The notes: generated by a model not told the origin, from the letters alone. A stretch of DNA of 64,000 nucleotides from Cinnamomum chago (GCA_038049695.1 CP142453.1:110704501-110768500), one strand, 5' to 3'. Positions 23,936 through 34,920 are shown, counted from the first letter of the stretch. A program made the numbers and translations.

Positions 23936-24714
23936 AATCAAGAGAGAGCACTAACTTTGTGTTTTGAATTTTGATGGAATGATCAGGCGCATGATGATGA
24001 TGGCATGGGGGATATTGGATGATGCTGATTTTCTTGATGGCATGGGGGGCATGTCCAAGGCATTCATTGGGGAAGATACTTCTTCTAATGGCCATGAAGT
24101 ATTTGAATCACATCAGAAAGGCAGTGAGGTGTTTTTTTTTTTTTTTTTTTGAATGAGTGCGACATGCTATTCTTTTGTAGAAGGATTTTTGGATAAATAC
24201 CATAGTGTTCCAGAGAGGACGGATATAACTAAAGAAGGCTAAAGGATAAGAGACGCATGAACTAAGAGAAATTCACTTTTTTTGGTTTTAAGATGGTGTA
24301 TTGTGCATCTGGGTTAAAGGATTTCTTTTTAATTTTAATTTTTTATTCTCTTGCTTTGGTTGTTATGGCAAGCGTGTTTTTTTTTTTTTTTTTTTGGTTT
24401 CTTGTGTTTTTGTAGGCCTTTTGTGGCCATCTTCTGTTATGGTGCAATGAACTTTCAGTTACCATTTCATATATTTATGTGTCTATAGTTTTGAGCTTTA
24501 AATGTATATTACTATATTATGATAACATACCTTCATAATTGTTTTAGCACTTCTTTTAAGCCATACATACCTTGCAGTAAAACCAAAAATTCAACTTTAA
24601 TATGCTTGCTGCTGATCTTCTGAGTATCTATTTGCTGAGAGCAGTTCTTTTTGGAAGTCCCGTCACATGCATGCTATCATCATTGTATTATGTAAATTGA
24701 ATTGTTGTGTGCAG
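23936..24714. other. intron C-D, right end
   Basis: Two long T tracts (about 24130-24150 and 24376-24396) lie in otherwise featureless AT-rich intron. It ends with the acceptor ...GTGTGCAG. Confidence 0.6.
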
Positions 24715-24764
24715 GAAATGTTGGAAGGTCTTTAGGAGTTGCGGATGTTATTGTTGAAGGGGAG
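24715..24764 (+). CDS. oxidase exon D (50 bp microexon)
   Basis: Two bases complete the glycine codon of exon C, then NVGRSLGVADVIVEGE. This matches the family segment GD...GF..AD.VV.GE that leads into the substrate-funnel strand. Donor GAG|GTAAGA. The exon is tiny and sits between introns of 8.7 and 5.2 kb. Confidence 0.85.
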
Positions 24765-25900
24765 GTAAGAAACCTACCGTTAATGGTTGTAGTTGTAGCT
24801 CATAAATCAGTATAACATTAGCATTTTTCCAAATATGTTTAAATAAAAATATTCTGCTTAACAATATGTGGATAGTTGTATATGACAAGGTAGTGTCATA
24901 CCATGGTGATGCCAATCAATACCAACAATGACACTTTATGGATGCTTGCAAGAAAGAAAACTTGAACAATTTCCTGTTATTGGTGCCATTAATATGTCAC
25001 CAAAATTTTTGTCTCACCTAGGGAGAATCTTGGATAAATAGAATTATGGACAACTAGAATAGAGCTGAGTAGTGTTTGCTTGAAAGTTATCAAATAAAAC
25101 AAATGAAGAAAACTAAAGATAAAAGAAAGAATGAATGGAGGAAATAGAATTTAATGGTATTCAAATCTAGGTATAATGACAGTAAGCAACTAGTAGATAC
25201 CTAATCAAATGGTTGCACAATCCCGCTGCAATGGCACAAATCAGTCTTCCGTGATTTTCTTCCTGCATGGTATTCAATTTGAAGGTCTTCTAGTTCTTGG
25301 AAACTCTAGAGCTCTTGGGAAGGGCTCTAAAGTCCTTTGGTAGGAGTTGGGCGTGATTCTGGCTTGGTCATGCTCCCTTCCCAATTTATAGTATTGTCCA
25401 CTAGGTTGAGTGACTTAAGAGGCAAGAGAAGAGTTTGGGAAGGGTTTTCACTCAAATAAGGAATTATAATTGAAACAGGTGCTGCCCTTCTTGAGCACTG
25501 GATGCTAGGTTGCGCCCGAGAGACCTCCATAAGTAGGCAGAAAGGGACGCTAGTTGTCGGGCACAGAGTACCGCTATTAGGCCTTGTTAGCTTCAGGAGG
25601 CAGTACCTTTTGATCTTTGTATTGGATTTTCAATTATTAGATACTGTTGGAAAGCACTCAATTAGGAGATTGAGATCGATATAGTAAATAACTCACGCCA
25701 TTACTATATTTTCATGGGTTTGAATCTTGAGTTACTCAACCATTACTTTATTTTAGCAATTCCTGAATTTTTTGGTGGTCTCCAAGGAGTATGCAACTAA
25801 CTAGTGTGGAGCACTGAAGTGAGAGAATAAAAAACAAATCTTATTGAAGACCTGATCTTCAACTAGTATTCAAACATTATTCATTTAAAGAGTTCAGTGT
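24765..25900. other. intron D-E, left part
   Basis: No coding or repeat feature is recognised with confidence. Parts of 25000-25700 read like a decayed LTR, without testable borders. Confidence 0.35.
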
Positions 25901-26880
25901 TCAGTTCAACAGGAAAAACAAGCCCAATGGAGAGACCCATGAGATGTTATAGCTAGGTATAGACCTTAAACTTCTGCTGAGAACGGGACCTTACACTCTT
26001 CATGCGGAGGCAGGCTGCTTCTCAAAAATGCCTGTACCATCAGTTCTAATTAAGTTATCTCAAGATGGAGATTTTAGCAAACCACTTCAACTTCGACGTG
26101 CATAAGGCAGGCGGCTCGAAGAGTTGTACGCGCTACTGCAAATGGCTGTCCCATTTAAGGAAACCCATACTGAAGGTGGCAATTTAGAAGGATAGCCTCG
26201 ATGGGGTTCCTTCTATAAGGTAACCAACATAGGTTCATTATGACTATGGTTCTACTTTGCCTTGGAGGTTGTTACCTTTCCTTTATCTGGAAAAGGACAA
26301 ATCCTATGAAAGACCGAATAGGTAGGATTGAGGTTCTTATTCCATTAATGATTAGAAGACGGGCAAGGCGAGACTGGCTAGACTGATACCTTGTTTCTTC
26401 ATCCCAGCTCGATCGTCCAAGATTTCACTAGGGAGCAAGAACCACAAAAACATTGAAGAGGAGAGCGAAAAGAGTTTGAAATCAAGAACTAAGTGGTGCT
26501 TTTCAAAGTTTCACCTTGGGTGTGCATAAATGAAGAAAATAAATAAATGATCCCTTCGTCCTAAAGGTTCCATTGAACTTGGGGTTTGACTGTTTCTCTA
26601 TGGTCAAGTGTATTTGAGTTCTATAGCCGTAAAGGGCAAATATCCCACTTTTTCCCATTGACCTACTTCGTCCATGCTGGTAGCCAGTGAAACACCGAGT
26701 TCGTTAGAATTCCAAAGACCCACAGTTTGTACGGTTCAGGGAACTTGACTACAACCTTGTTATACTCTTGTGATTTAAAGTTAACCTTGTTATACTCTTC
26801 ACAGAGAGCAATAGGGGCCTTTGAGGGGGGGTGGTAATGGAAGCGTAATCGTACTTTTATCTCTTTGTAACTATATTAAT
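25900..26880. other. island unlike its surroundings, possibly organellar
   Basis: Base composition is more even and less AT-rich than the flanks, with no plant transposon signature until a purine tract TTTGAGGGGGGG near 26820-26831. The style recalls plant mitochondrial spacer DNA, but I recognise no gene, so this is only a suggestion. Confidence 0.25.
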
Positions 26881-27099
26881 TTATAAAGAGAAGAAGGATA
26901 AATACGTCTTATATACCAGATCCTAGGAGACACCCCTAGAGGTCTTCAAACCACATTATCAACAGATATAAGGGACATATACAAATCAAACCTCTTCTTT
27001 TTAGAAACACTTCGATTGTTTGATCCACCCTGCATGTGAAACTATCTAGATAGAATTCCTTCCCGTTAAAGGGCCATCTTGTCCAAATATGCAGGTCCA

Positions 27100-27200
27100 T
27101 ATTTTTTTATATCGAGTAACGTACCACGATTGAGGTGCTTGCTTAAGTCCAAAAAGGATTTCTTCAATCTATAAATTGTCCTTTTCATCTATGATAAGCT
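27100..27200 (-). pseudogene. copia reverse transcriptase scrap
   Basis: The minus strand reads FGLKQAPQSWY around 27130-27165, a decayed form of the copia signature YGLKQAPRAWY, with a shifted LKKS just before it. It has no continuous frame. Confidence 0.6.
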
Positions 27201-27435
27201 TTGGTGGTTATTCAACTTACATTTCCGCTTTAGGACTCTGTTTGGAAATGCCATTCTCATCAAGTTAATAGATAAGCTACTTCCTTTGAGATACTAGTCC
27301 TGTGTAGGGGTGGAAAATTTTGACTCTACCCTTCTCCACTCAGAATTTGATCCACATAACGCGACTCGTATTTTATATAGGTTGATCATGGCTTGACGGG
27401 TTAGGAAAATGGAACCCTCATTAAGGGTTGCCTTG

Positions 27436-27727
27436 GACACACGCACACATAAATATAAATAAAAGAATATATATTTGCCCTGGACACACACATAAATATA
27501 AATATAAATATAAAGGGAGGTGCTTCTATGAGAGACACTCTCACCAAGTTGGTGAGATGGGTGGGGGCCCTCACTTCCATATCCACTCTCACCAACTTAA
27601 ATGCAAGGACCCCCAACTTAAATATGAGGCCCCCCACCCTTCTCTCACCAACTTGGTGAGAGTGTCTCTCATAGGAGCACCTCCCTTGTATATATATTTA
27701 TATTTATGTGTCTGTGAGTCCAGGGAA
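27436..27727. repeat. outer inverted repeat around a foldback MITE
   Basis: The left arm, GGACACACACATAAATATAA (about 27481-27500; a second copy near 27436-27460), is complementary to the right arm, TTATATTTATGTGTCTGTGA (about 27699-27718). The two arms enclose the foldback MITE at 27515-27685. Confidence 0.75.
27515..27685. mobile_element. foldback MITE, copy 1
   Basis: 171 bp with long inverted ends: GGGAGGTGCTTCTATGAGAG on the left and the complement ending in GGAGCACCTCCC on the right. The inner part contains GGGGGCCCTCAC and GGCCCCCCACCC. The whole unit can fold into one hairpin. Confidence 0.88.
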
Positions 27728-27744
27728 ATATATATATATATAGC

Positions 27745-27962
27745 AGGGCTCTCCTAAGCTGGAATAGTGCTGGTCCCACAAATCATAGTTGATTATATCT
27801 GTTTTTTGCATGATGGAACTGGAAAACCCAGTTTTGATTGGATTTATCTTGATTTTGGAGACGATCATCATGCAAAAAACAACGATAATTTACTTTGATT
27901 TGTGGGACCGGCACTGTTTCAGCTTAGGATAAGGTAAGCTTTCGCTTAGGAGAGCTGACCCC
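27745..27962. mobile_element. foldback MITE of a second type
   Basis: The left end AGGGCTCTCCTAAGCTGG and the right end CGCTTAGGAGAGCTGACCCC are inverted repeats. GTGCTGGTCCCACAAATCA pairs with the complement of TGATTTGTGGGACCGGCAC further in. It is flanked by AT dinucleotide runs. Confidence 0.8.
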
Positions 27963-27982
27963 ATATATATATATTTATATAT

Positions 27983-28134
27983 GGGAGATGCTCCTATGAG
28001 AGTTACTCTCACGATACTATGAGAGTAAGTGTGAGGGCCCTCACATCCATATCCAATGCTAACAGCCTAAATGCAAGGGCCCCCACCCCTTACTCTCATA
28101 GTACCGTGAGAGTAACTCTTTCAAGAGCATCTCC
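27983..28134. mobile_element. foldback MITE, copy 2
   Basis: The ends GGGAGATGCTCCTATGAGAG and GAGCATCTCC are inverted. The core TCCATATCCAATGCTAACA is shared with copies 3-5. It lies between TA runs. Confidence 0.85.
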
Positions 28135-28149
28135 ATATATATATATGTA

Positions 28150-28303
28150 GGAGATGCTCCTATGAGAGATGCTGTCACCTTACTATGAGAGATATGGTGG
28201 GGGCCCTCACGTCCATATCCAATGCTAACAACTTAAATGTGAGGGCCCCCATCCCCCCACCCTATCTCTCATATAAGGTGAGAGATATCTCTGATAGGAG
28301 CAT
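28150..28303. mobile_element. foldback MITE, copy 3
   Basis: The same family: inverted ends around GGAGATGCTCCTATGAGAGA, core TCCATATCCAATGCTAACAA. It joins copy 4 without spacer. Confidence 0.85.
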
Positions 28304-28455
28304 GCTCCTATCAGAGATATCTGCTCCTATCAGAGATATCTCTCACCTTATATGAGAGATAGGGTGGGGGCCCTCACATCCATATCCAATGCCAACAACT
28401 TAAATGTGAGGGCCCCCACTCCTATCTCTCATAAGGTGAGAGCATCTCTCATAGA
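28304..28455. mobile_element. foldback MITE, copy 4
   Basis: GCTCCTATCAGAGATATC occurs twice at the left end, then the shared core. The right end runs directly into copy 5, so borders are approximate. Confidence 0.75.
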
Positions 28456-28587
28456 GTATGCTCTCATACTCTATGAGAGATGAGGTGGGGGCCCTCACAT
28501 CCATATCCAATGCCAACAACTTAAATGTGAGGCCCCCCACCCCTGTCTCTCATAATAAGGTGAGAGATACTCTCACAAGAGCACCTC

Positions 28588-28589
<2 letters not shown>
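28456..28589. mobile_element. foldback MITE, copy 5
   Basis: It begins near CTCTATGAGAGATGAGGTGG and ends GAGCACCTCCC, the same terminus as copy 1. The shared core is present. Confidence 0.8.

Positions 28590-28670
<81 letters not shown>
28590..28670. repeat. microsatellite (TA)n followed by (GA)n
   Basis: About 16 TA units (28590-28622) run directly into about 24 GA units. It borders the MITE cluster. Confidence 0.98.
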
Positions 28671-29957
28671 ACCAATCATGGCGCCCTAAGCGTCAAAACC
28701 CCATTCATCCTCTTCCTTTCTTTCCTTAATGTATGCACAGGAACTACCAAGCTCTTCCTCGGCTGCTCCATTCTCTCCTTTCTATATGCACAACACATCC
28801 ATTCATGAATGATGATCCGATCGTCAAAGATGCTAAGGATGATGATGATGAAGAGGATGGTGATGTTAGGGGTGACAATAAGATCAAGGATCAGTTTTGT
28901 TGCGGTTTTGTGCAACCCTACAAGAGAGATGCTAGTAAAGCACTGATGAAGATGGGGATCTGGATAGAAATTTTGTTTGTGGACTTGCTTAACTAAGAAC
29001 CTTAGTAAACCCTTCACTCCTTTACATCTTTAATATTCCTTTTATGAAACCCCCTTTAATACATCTAGAATTCAAAATGTGCTCTTAATCTAATATACTA
29101 CTTACTAATTGTAGTATGATTTTTTCTGGGGCCTACTTGTGGCTATAACCAATTGTAGTGCATCATGGAATGGGGATGATTCTTCTTGGATGGAAGGAAG
29201 AGAACGGGGAGATCAACATATTAAAGATCAGAATAATACTTACATGCATATGTGGCTATCATTTCAGATAAAAAGAGATAGTGATAGAATGATACTAAAT
29301 TCCTAGAAACATATTTGATGTAATCATCTAACTTCAACAGAGTCAACAATTTAAAATAAATATTGATACCCTTTTACTGTGCCTTAATGATGAAAATACT
29401 TTTGAATGTAATCATGTAGCTTCAACAGTGGAATGTAATCAATACTTTTGAATGTAATCATCTATCTTGATAGTGTGGTGGTGGTGAATCTGTTGAAGTT
29501 AAATATTGATACCCTTTTACTGTGGACCCATTCACTTTGTGGTGGTGGTGAATCATGCGTGCACCATACAAGATGTGGTACATGAAATGTGAGATTCGGA
29601 TGGAACACATCATAAAAGTTGGCCTGGCCAGATTGGTAATCACCATTCAAACAATCTTCATCATTGAGAAACATAAGGGCTGATGGTTCATCGAGTTAAA
29701 TCAGATGGCTAGGATTGTTTTATCTAGAGTAATTTTCTCAATTCAACTTCAACTATATCCAAGGCCGATGTCCTGGATGGTATTGATTAAAGTGCTAAAT
29801 GCCGCATGTGGGGATGAAAAACTCACTACCAAGGCTTGCAGTGTAGCATACTAGTTACAAGAGGCTGCATCCAGAAGAAAAAGTGATGACGATTTTTTCA
29901 TGGATATCATACAACTTAATGCTCAGTTTCTTGAACTGCGAAATCTTCTATTTTCAG
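28671..29957. other. intron D-E, right part, with local duplications
   Basis: No exon is recognised. AAATATTGATACCCTTTTAC occurs near 29357 and 29499, and GTGGTGGTGGTGAATC occurs near 29477 and 29540, so parts have been duplicated locally. A small frame at 28733-28996 has an acidic run but no known match. Confidence 0.5.
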
Positions 29958-30068
29958 GTCCATGTTGGGCATCAGTATCATTTTCACTTGGAAACACACA
30001 GGGCTTTGTGCATTCCTGGTGAAGAAGGTTGCATGGTTGTCTATTCCTCGACACAAAATCCTTCTCTG
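29958..30068 (+). CDS. oxidase exon E (substrate-pocket strand)
   Basis: Acceptor ...TTTTCAG, donor CTG|GTACAT, 37 codons. It encodes VHVGHQYHFHLETHRAL, then CMVVYSSTQNPSL. The Gln of GHQ and the Glu of LETH match residues near the molybdenum centre in the family (Gln767 and Glu802 of bovine xanthine dehydrogenase). Both are present, which argues against loss of function in this segment. Confidence 0.93.
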
Positions 30069-30153
30069 GTACATGATTAGTTAACTTTTTCTAAGATTCC
30101 TTACATCAATTATGCTTATAGCCAATAACTTTCTATCATGCTCGTGTATTTAG

Positions 30154-30204
30154 GTTCAACAATGTGTATCTGTAGCATTGAATTGTCCACAGCACAAGAT
30201 AACA
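30154..30204 (+). CDS. oxidase exon F (51 bp)
   Basis: VQQCVSVALNCPQHKIT, the helix before the Gly-rich molybdopterin loop. Acceptor ...TATTTAG, donor ACA|GTAGGT. It is separated from exon E by only 85 bp, which is close to a plant minimum. Confidence 0.88.
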
Positions 30205-30327
30205 GTAGGTTCACCAATCCCTTGGAGTTTTTTTTTTTTTTCTTTTCTTTTTTCCCCTTTTCCCTACCAAATTTCAGGAAGTATCCGTGGAACTTCTAAA
30301 AAACTCAATATGCAATTTCACAAAAAG

Positions 30328-30465
30328 GTAAATGTCAAGCGTGTTGGAGGTGCATATGGTGCGAAGCTGAATAGAGCACCCCCAGTTGCTGTGGCTTGTG
30401 CTATGGCTGCTGATATGCTACAAAAACCTGTTCGTCTTGTGCTGGACCTACCTACAAACATGCAG
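30328..30465 (+). CDS. oxidase exon G (molybdopterin loop, GGAYGAK)
   Basis: VNVKRVGGAYGAKLNRAPP, then VACAMAADMLQKPVRLVLD and TNMQ. It carries the molybdopterin-binding loop, normally GGGFGGK in plant enzymes of this family. Donor CAG|GTATAG. The acceptor fits the frame only at ...CACAAAAAG|GTAAAT, which has a poor context; the better-looking TTTCAG at 30277 would bring a stop. The 123 bp intron is a multiple of three and has no stop, so retention would also keep the frame. Confidence 0.88.
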
Positions 30466-30904
30466 GTATAGTTCACACATAGTTAAAGACTTCCTTCTTG
30501 ATAGCACTCACATTTAATTTTCTTTGAGGTTCTACAATTTAACTATTTCTCATGCTTGTTTAACGTGACTACTATAGCTGGTTTTGTTGTTGGTGATTTT
30601 ATTTTATTATTAAACATAATTTTTTAGGTAAAATATTATAAAATATTTTATTCAGTCAAGAAAAGAAAAAAAGTTATAAAGGGTAGGACTTCCAACATTT
30701 GAGGAAGTCTGTAAGCATCACTTCCTTAACATGAGTATCTACAAAATTGCTAGACGCGGTTCTCTGCGTATACATAGCTGGCCAACTGTGAAGGAGAGCC
30801 TTCCAACCGTGAAGTCATTGAAAAGCATTAGAAATTTGGATTCTTTTGTTTATTTTTCTCATTTCTTTTTAGTTTCCAACCCTTGAGAAATTAGGTTTGA
30901 GTAC
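30466..30904. other. intron G-H, left part
   Basis: Short AT-rich intron segment with nothing recognised. Confidence 0.5.
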
Positions 30905-31071
30905 ACCCCTCAGTGTTGACTCTTCGGCATAAGGCACGGGTTTGCTCCCGTGTCTTGTGTTTGAATCCCCCAAAATTTACCTGGTGCAGGTGTGGGGTGA
31001 GTGCGTGCGCACAGAGGATTAGTCTTGACAGGTTAATTCCATGGGGATACCTTCATTATAAAAAAAAAAAA
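30905..31071 (+). mobile_element. tRNA-derived SINE
   Basis: A polymerase III B-box-like GTGTTTGAATCCCC lies at about 30957-30970, preceded by a weak A-box region. Then comes a GGTGCAGGTGTGGGGTGAGT body with GGATTAGTC, ending in an A tail (31059-31070). Confidence 0.6.
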
Positions 31072-31287
31072 GGGTTTGAATCTGAGTATATTGCACTTGA
31101 AAAGGCATTAAGGAAGAAACCAGTTACCCTTTCTACTTCTTAACTGTGTTATTTCAATGACTAAAAGAATTGGAAATTGGAGACGATGCTGGTGTGATGA
31201 ATATGGGTTTGCCACATGTGGCTGCGTCTTGTAGAACTCATTATAATCTATTCTCTGACTGCATTGTGCTATCTTCTGTTTCTACAG

Positions 31288-31386
31288 CTTGTGGGTGGAC
31301 GTAGTCCTTATTTATGTCGATATAAGGCCGGAGCAGAAAACAATGGCCGAATAACAGCAATTGAAATGCACATTTTCAATAACCAG
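31288..31386 (+). CDS. oxidase exon H
   Basis: LVGGRSPYLCRYKAG, then GRITAIEMHIFNNQ, 33 codons in phase 0 at both ends. It matches the family block (T/M)GGRHP....YKVGF...G.I.AL. Acceptor ...TTCTACAG, donor CAG|GTTACT. Confidence 0.92.
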
Positions 31387-31489
31387 GTTACTTCTATCTG
31401 TGGTTTTTATTGTGATTTAAAGCGTTAGATGGATAAAAATGTTGGGTGTAGATCTGTTTACTAGATATCAAATCCCCAAGGGCCTGTTT

Positions 31490-31796
31490 GTTTGCATAGA
31501 ATAGATAGGAATTGAATTCATGGGAATTCATGATCAAATGAGCTCCACCAAAGGATTATTAAAGAGGGGAGATGTGAAGGATATGAGGTGAGGGTGAAGG
31601 ATATAGGGAGCTATGTAGATGGGGACCTTGATATACTAAGGTGATGACCGGGTAATCATTCCCATCCTCCCTTGATTCAATTTCCGTTAAAGGGGAGGTT
31701 ATTTGATGGCCATTTTTGGATATTCATTATTCACCTTTGATTGTTCATTAAAGTGTTAGAAATCCTAGGAATTCATTTACATTAACAAACAGGCCC
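31490..31796. mobile_element. Tourist-like MITE
   Basis: 307 bp with GGGCCTGTTTGTTTGCAT at the left and ATTAACAAACAGGCCC at the right. Flanking triplets CAA and TAA differ by one base. It is related to the elements at 7484 and 19014. Confidence 0.75.
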
Positions 31797-31861
31797 TAAA
31801 TTCCTGAAACATATATGTATATGATGGTTTGATAGTTTAAATATCAAATTATTTTCATTAA

Positions 31862-32042
31862 TTTTTTTTTTTTTGATAATGAGGAACCTATTGACCCCCC
31901 TTGCGGCTGATTATTGGTAAAACTCCAGATACACAACACCACCTACCAGCACTGTGTATTGGGTAAGGCCCCAAACGGTTTGAAGCCAAGACCTCTAGCT
32001 CATTAGTGGACTTCCTAACCACTAGACCAAACAGTTCCTTAC
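31862..32042 (-). mobile_element. tRNA-derived SINE, minus strand
   Basis: On the minus strand an A box GGTCTAGTGG lies in TTTGGTCTAGTGGTTAGGAA (about 32015-32035) and a B-box-like GGCTTCAAACC follows (about 31978-31990). The other end is a T run on the + strand (31862-31874), i.e. the poly(A) tail. It was inserted in intron H-I. Confidence 0.7.
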
Positions 32043-32532
32043 ATTGTTGTCATTGAAAAATACCGGATTTCTATCCATAACATTCCTATTTCTGGAATTG
32101 AAACAAATTAGAATTCTCAATTCTCTACAATGCCTAGGGGATAGAATATTTTCAGGAACAAGCAAATCATAGTGATTTTCATCTCTATTCACAAGTATCT
32201 TTTTATGTTGTGCAATGGATCCATTGAAATATAATTGGATCAGTAGTACAGTACATGTTGGGCAACCTACCCACCCAGGAACCGATCCCTGGGTCGCTGT
32301 GTGGGACGAGGCACACCTTTCCACTTGGGTGTCTCTTGTATCTCGATTCTTCATTTTTAACCAATTATAGAAATTCGAAGTGCTAGAATTCCTGGGGATT
32401 CAATTATGTGAATAAACTGGTCCTAAATTCCTGGAACGTATATGTATATGATGGTTTGATAGTTTAAATATCAAGCTCCCCAGTTTGCATGGGCACTCAC
32501 TTAAATTTAAATACACTCCCAAATTTGCACAG

Positions 32533-32674
32533 GGCTCTCACTTCGATTTTGAATATCCAAATCTTGGTAACCTTCCCATGTTCATCGATGGAGTGTACAA
32601 CATTGAAAACTGGAAGATTGAAGGAAAAGTTGTGAAGACCAACCTGCCAGCATGTACTTATATGAGGGGACCAG
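32533..32674 (+). CDS. oxidase exon I
   Basis: GSHFDFEYPNLG, then YNIENWKIEGKVVKTN and LPACTYMRGP. It aligns with the block in bovine xanthine dehydrogenase that holds Arg880 (Lys here) and Arg912 (Arg here, in MRGP). RGP where xanthine dehydrogenases have RGF is the aldehyde-oxidase pattern. Acceptor TTGCACAG, donor CCAG|GTATAA, leaving one base. Confidence 0.92.
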
Positions 32675-33195
32675 GTATAAATTCTTTGTTGGCACATGCT
32701 TCCTACAGATCTCTTCATGCATGAAAGCACTATGAAACAGTATTGATCAGAAAAATAGAGTGTGAAGCAAATCTCTGTTCTAATGGGAAAGATATACAAT
32801 GACCAGACTCATTAGAAATTTACTGTTTCTTTGGGCCTAGCATTTCATACAAGTCGGACAATTTATTAGCGATCCAGCTTGTTTTATCTGGTTGGACTCA
32901 ATGATGAGCAATAAAGCACAGGGTTCTCCACAGAGACGATAAAAGTTGAGATTTTCAACTTAAAAAATTCTACTAGTTAAATAATCAAGCTTGTTCAACG
33001 TAGGGGATTTCTGTTTTATTGCCATCCATAGTGGGTGGTGTTATCATCATCATCATCAACAGAAAAAAATCTTATACCATCAATTTGGGGTAGGCTAAAA
33101 CAGATCTACTTGAATTTAACACTAAATAACTCCACCAAAGCTGAAACCACAAAGCCCTCGTAAAAGCTGTGAACTAGGAAGTAATATATATATAT
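32675..33195. other. intron I-J, left part
   Basis: No feature is recognised apart from a short CAT repeat near 33043-33060 and an AT run just before the LTR. Confidence 0.5.
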
Positions 33196-34910
33196 TGTTG
33201 GAAGTAGGTGGGCCTCGTGGATAGGTTTTCAAAACTTTTGACCCACTTGACTCAGGGATCAAATACCCATAAGGCCATAAACCACATTCATGATGCAATC
33301 CCTCCATTTCATCAATCATGTACAGCAATAAAACCTATCTAAAAGATAGAAATCAGCAACACTATGCATCCAAAAACAATCCACAACAAATAGAGAAGTA
33401 GATTATACCTTTGGAGCCCGGTAGTGCTCTAATGGAGAAGAAGACTTGCTTGATGAAGTAACTCTTTCTTTTAAGCAACTTAGGATCTCCAAGACCTCTT
33501 AGCCTTCCACGCTGTGACCCGTATCAAATTTCTTTTCTCAAGAAGATTGGTGGAAACTTCAAGAGGAAACCCTACTAGAAACTCCAAAGAACTATAAGAG
33601 AATTAGACGAGAAAGAGAAGAGGAGAGAAAACTGTGCAACACTTGCACAAGGAGGGGTTGGGTGTGGATTCCAAGAGAGTGGACGTCCCAACCCCTTTGC
33701 TCCCCTTTTATAGGTTTGTCAACCTCCTCTTTACCTAATTGAAATAGATGTCCTACTTCAAAAAACAATTAGCAACTTTCTCCTTTCTAATTATTATAAA
33801 AGTCTCACGTCCACAACAATTAGTAACTTACTATTACCACATTAGAAGTCCTACTTCAAATAGATATAATAACTTTCTAATTCATTCCTTTTGGAGTTCA
33901 AATAGGATTAGTATCTTTCTAATAACTTGGGCTAGCGTGGGGACCACTAGGGATTCCATAGAAAGCTGGCTCCAACTGGGACACCGCGACCCTACATCTC
34001 ATGTGCAATCTGGGCCCACAGTTAATTGCAAATAACACCACTATATAAATGCAATTGCACTCCAGTCTTAGGAATAAATTACAATGAAGACCATAAACTT
34101 CCCAATTACCACAAGTAGGCCCCTCTATCAATATCCATGGATCAATTGGAATAAACTTGTCCCATCCAATCTTAGATCCACATCTTATTATCCTTGAGCC
34201 CCAATTAATCACAGTGATCATCAGTACCATCCAATTAACTCTTAATCAAGATGGGTGCGCACTTACTAATGACAAATCCATTAATTGGCACAAGGGGATA
34301 ATATAGATAGATTCCATCTTGACCATTGGATGTTCCCACAGTCCTAATACCACGTACTCAAGACACCGAGGTGTTGACCTACAGTTGGCCTCTCTCATTG
34401 GTGACTCAAAGCAAATGAATAGATAGAAACTTGAGTTCATCAATGTCTCAGGATTGAGAGCCTATTGCTAGGAAATTATGAGAGTAGACCTTAAAATCGA
34501 GACAGTATTCCATAAGGTGCTTCTCATGGTCCTTCAATACATCCAATGTACCAGCACCATGATCCAGAATCTTACATTCTGATGATCGAGACAAATCACA
34601 CTATCTCATAGTGATCAAAGTGCTGCAACCTTATCAGATGAGATGCCCAGTCTCATCACTGGTTGTGAATATATTTAAGTATAAGATTTGTGACACATGT
34701 CTCCTGTATGTGAATCTCATCTATATACATATATCACATCTAATATACTAATGGGACCCGGTTCATCTCATGAACCATCATATCATATGTATTGGTCATG
34801 TGCATTAAGTAATAAAATACCATTCATCTCATGAAAGGAAAGCATGATTTTATTGATAAATAAAGAAATTAATCAATTTATTACATCATCTGATGGATTG
34901 AGACCACACA
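33196..34910 (-). repeat. probable solo LTR, minus orientation
   Basis: On the minus strand it would run TGTGTGGTCTC... to ...CTACTTCCAACA. A textbook TATA box, CCTATAAAAGGGG, lies at about 33702-33716 on the minus strand, followed by a CT-rich leader. No primer site or coding region borders it and no matching target duplication is found, so the ends are tentative. Confidence 0.5.
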
Positions 34911-34920
34911 AACTAAGATA

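Noticed and set aside
28733..28996. Small gene with an acidic run (DDDDEEDGD)
   Set aside because: It sits in an intron next to simple repeats, matches nothing known to me and has no supporting signals.
30278..30327. Alternative start of exon G at the TTTCAG acceptor
   Set aside because: It puts a stop in the frame required by exon F; the 30328 start restores the family sequence exactly.
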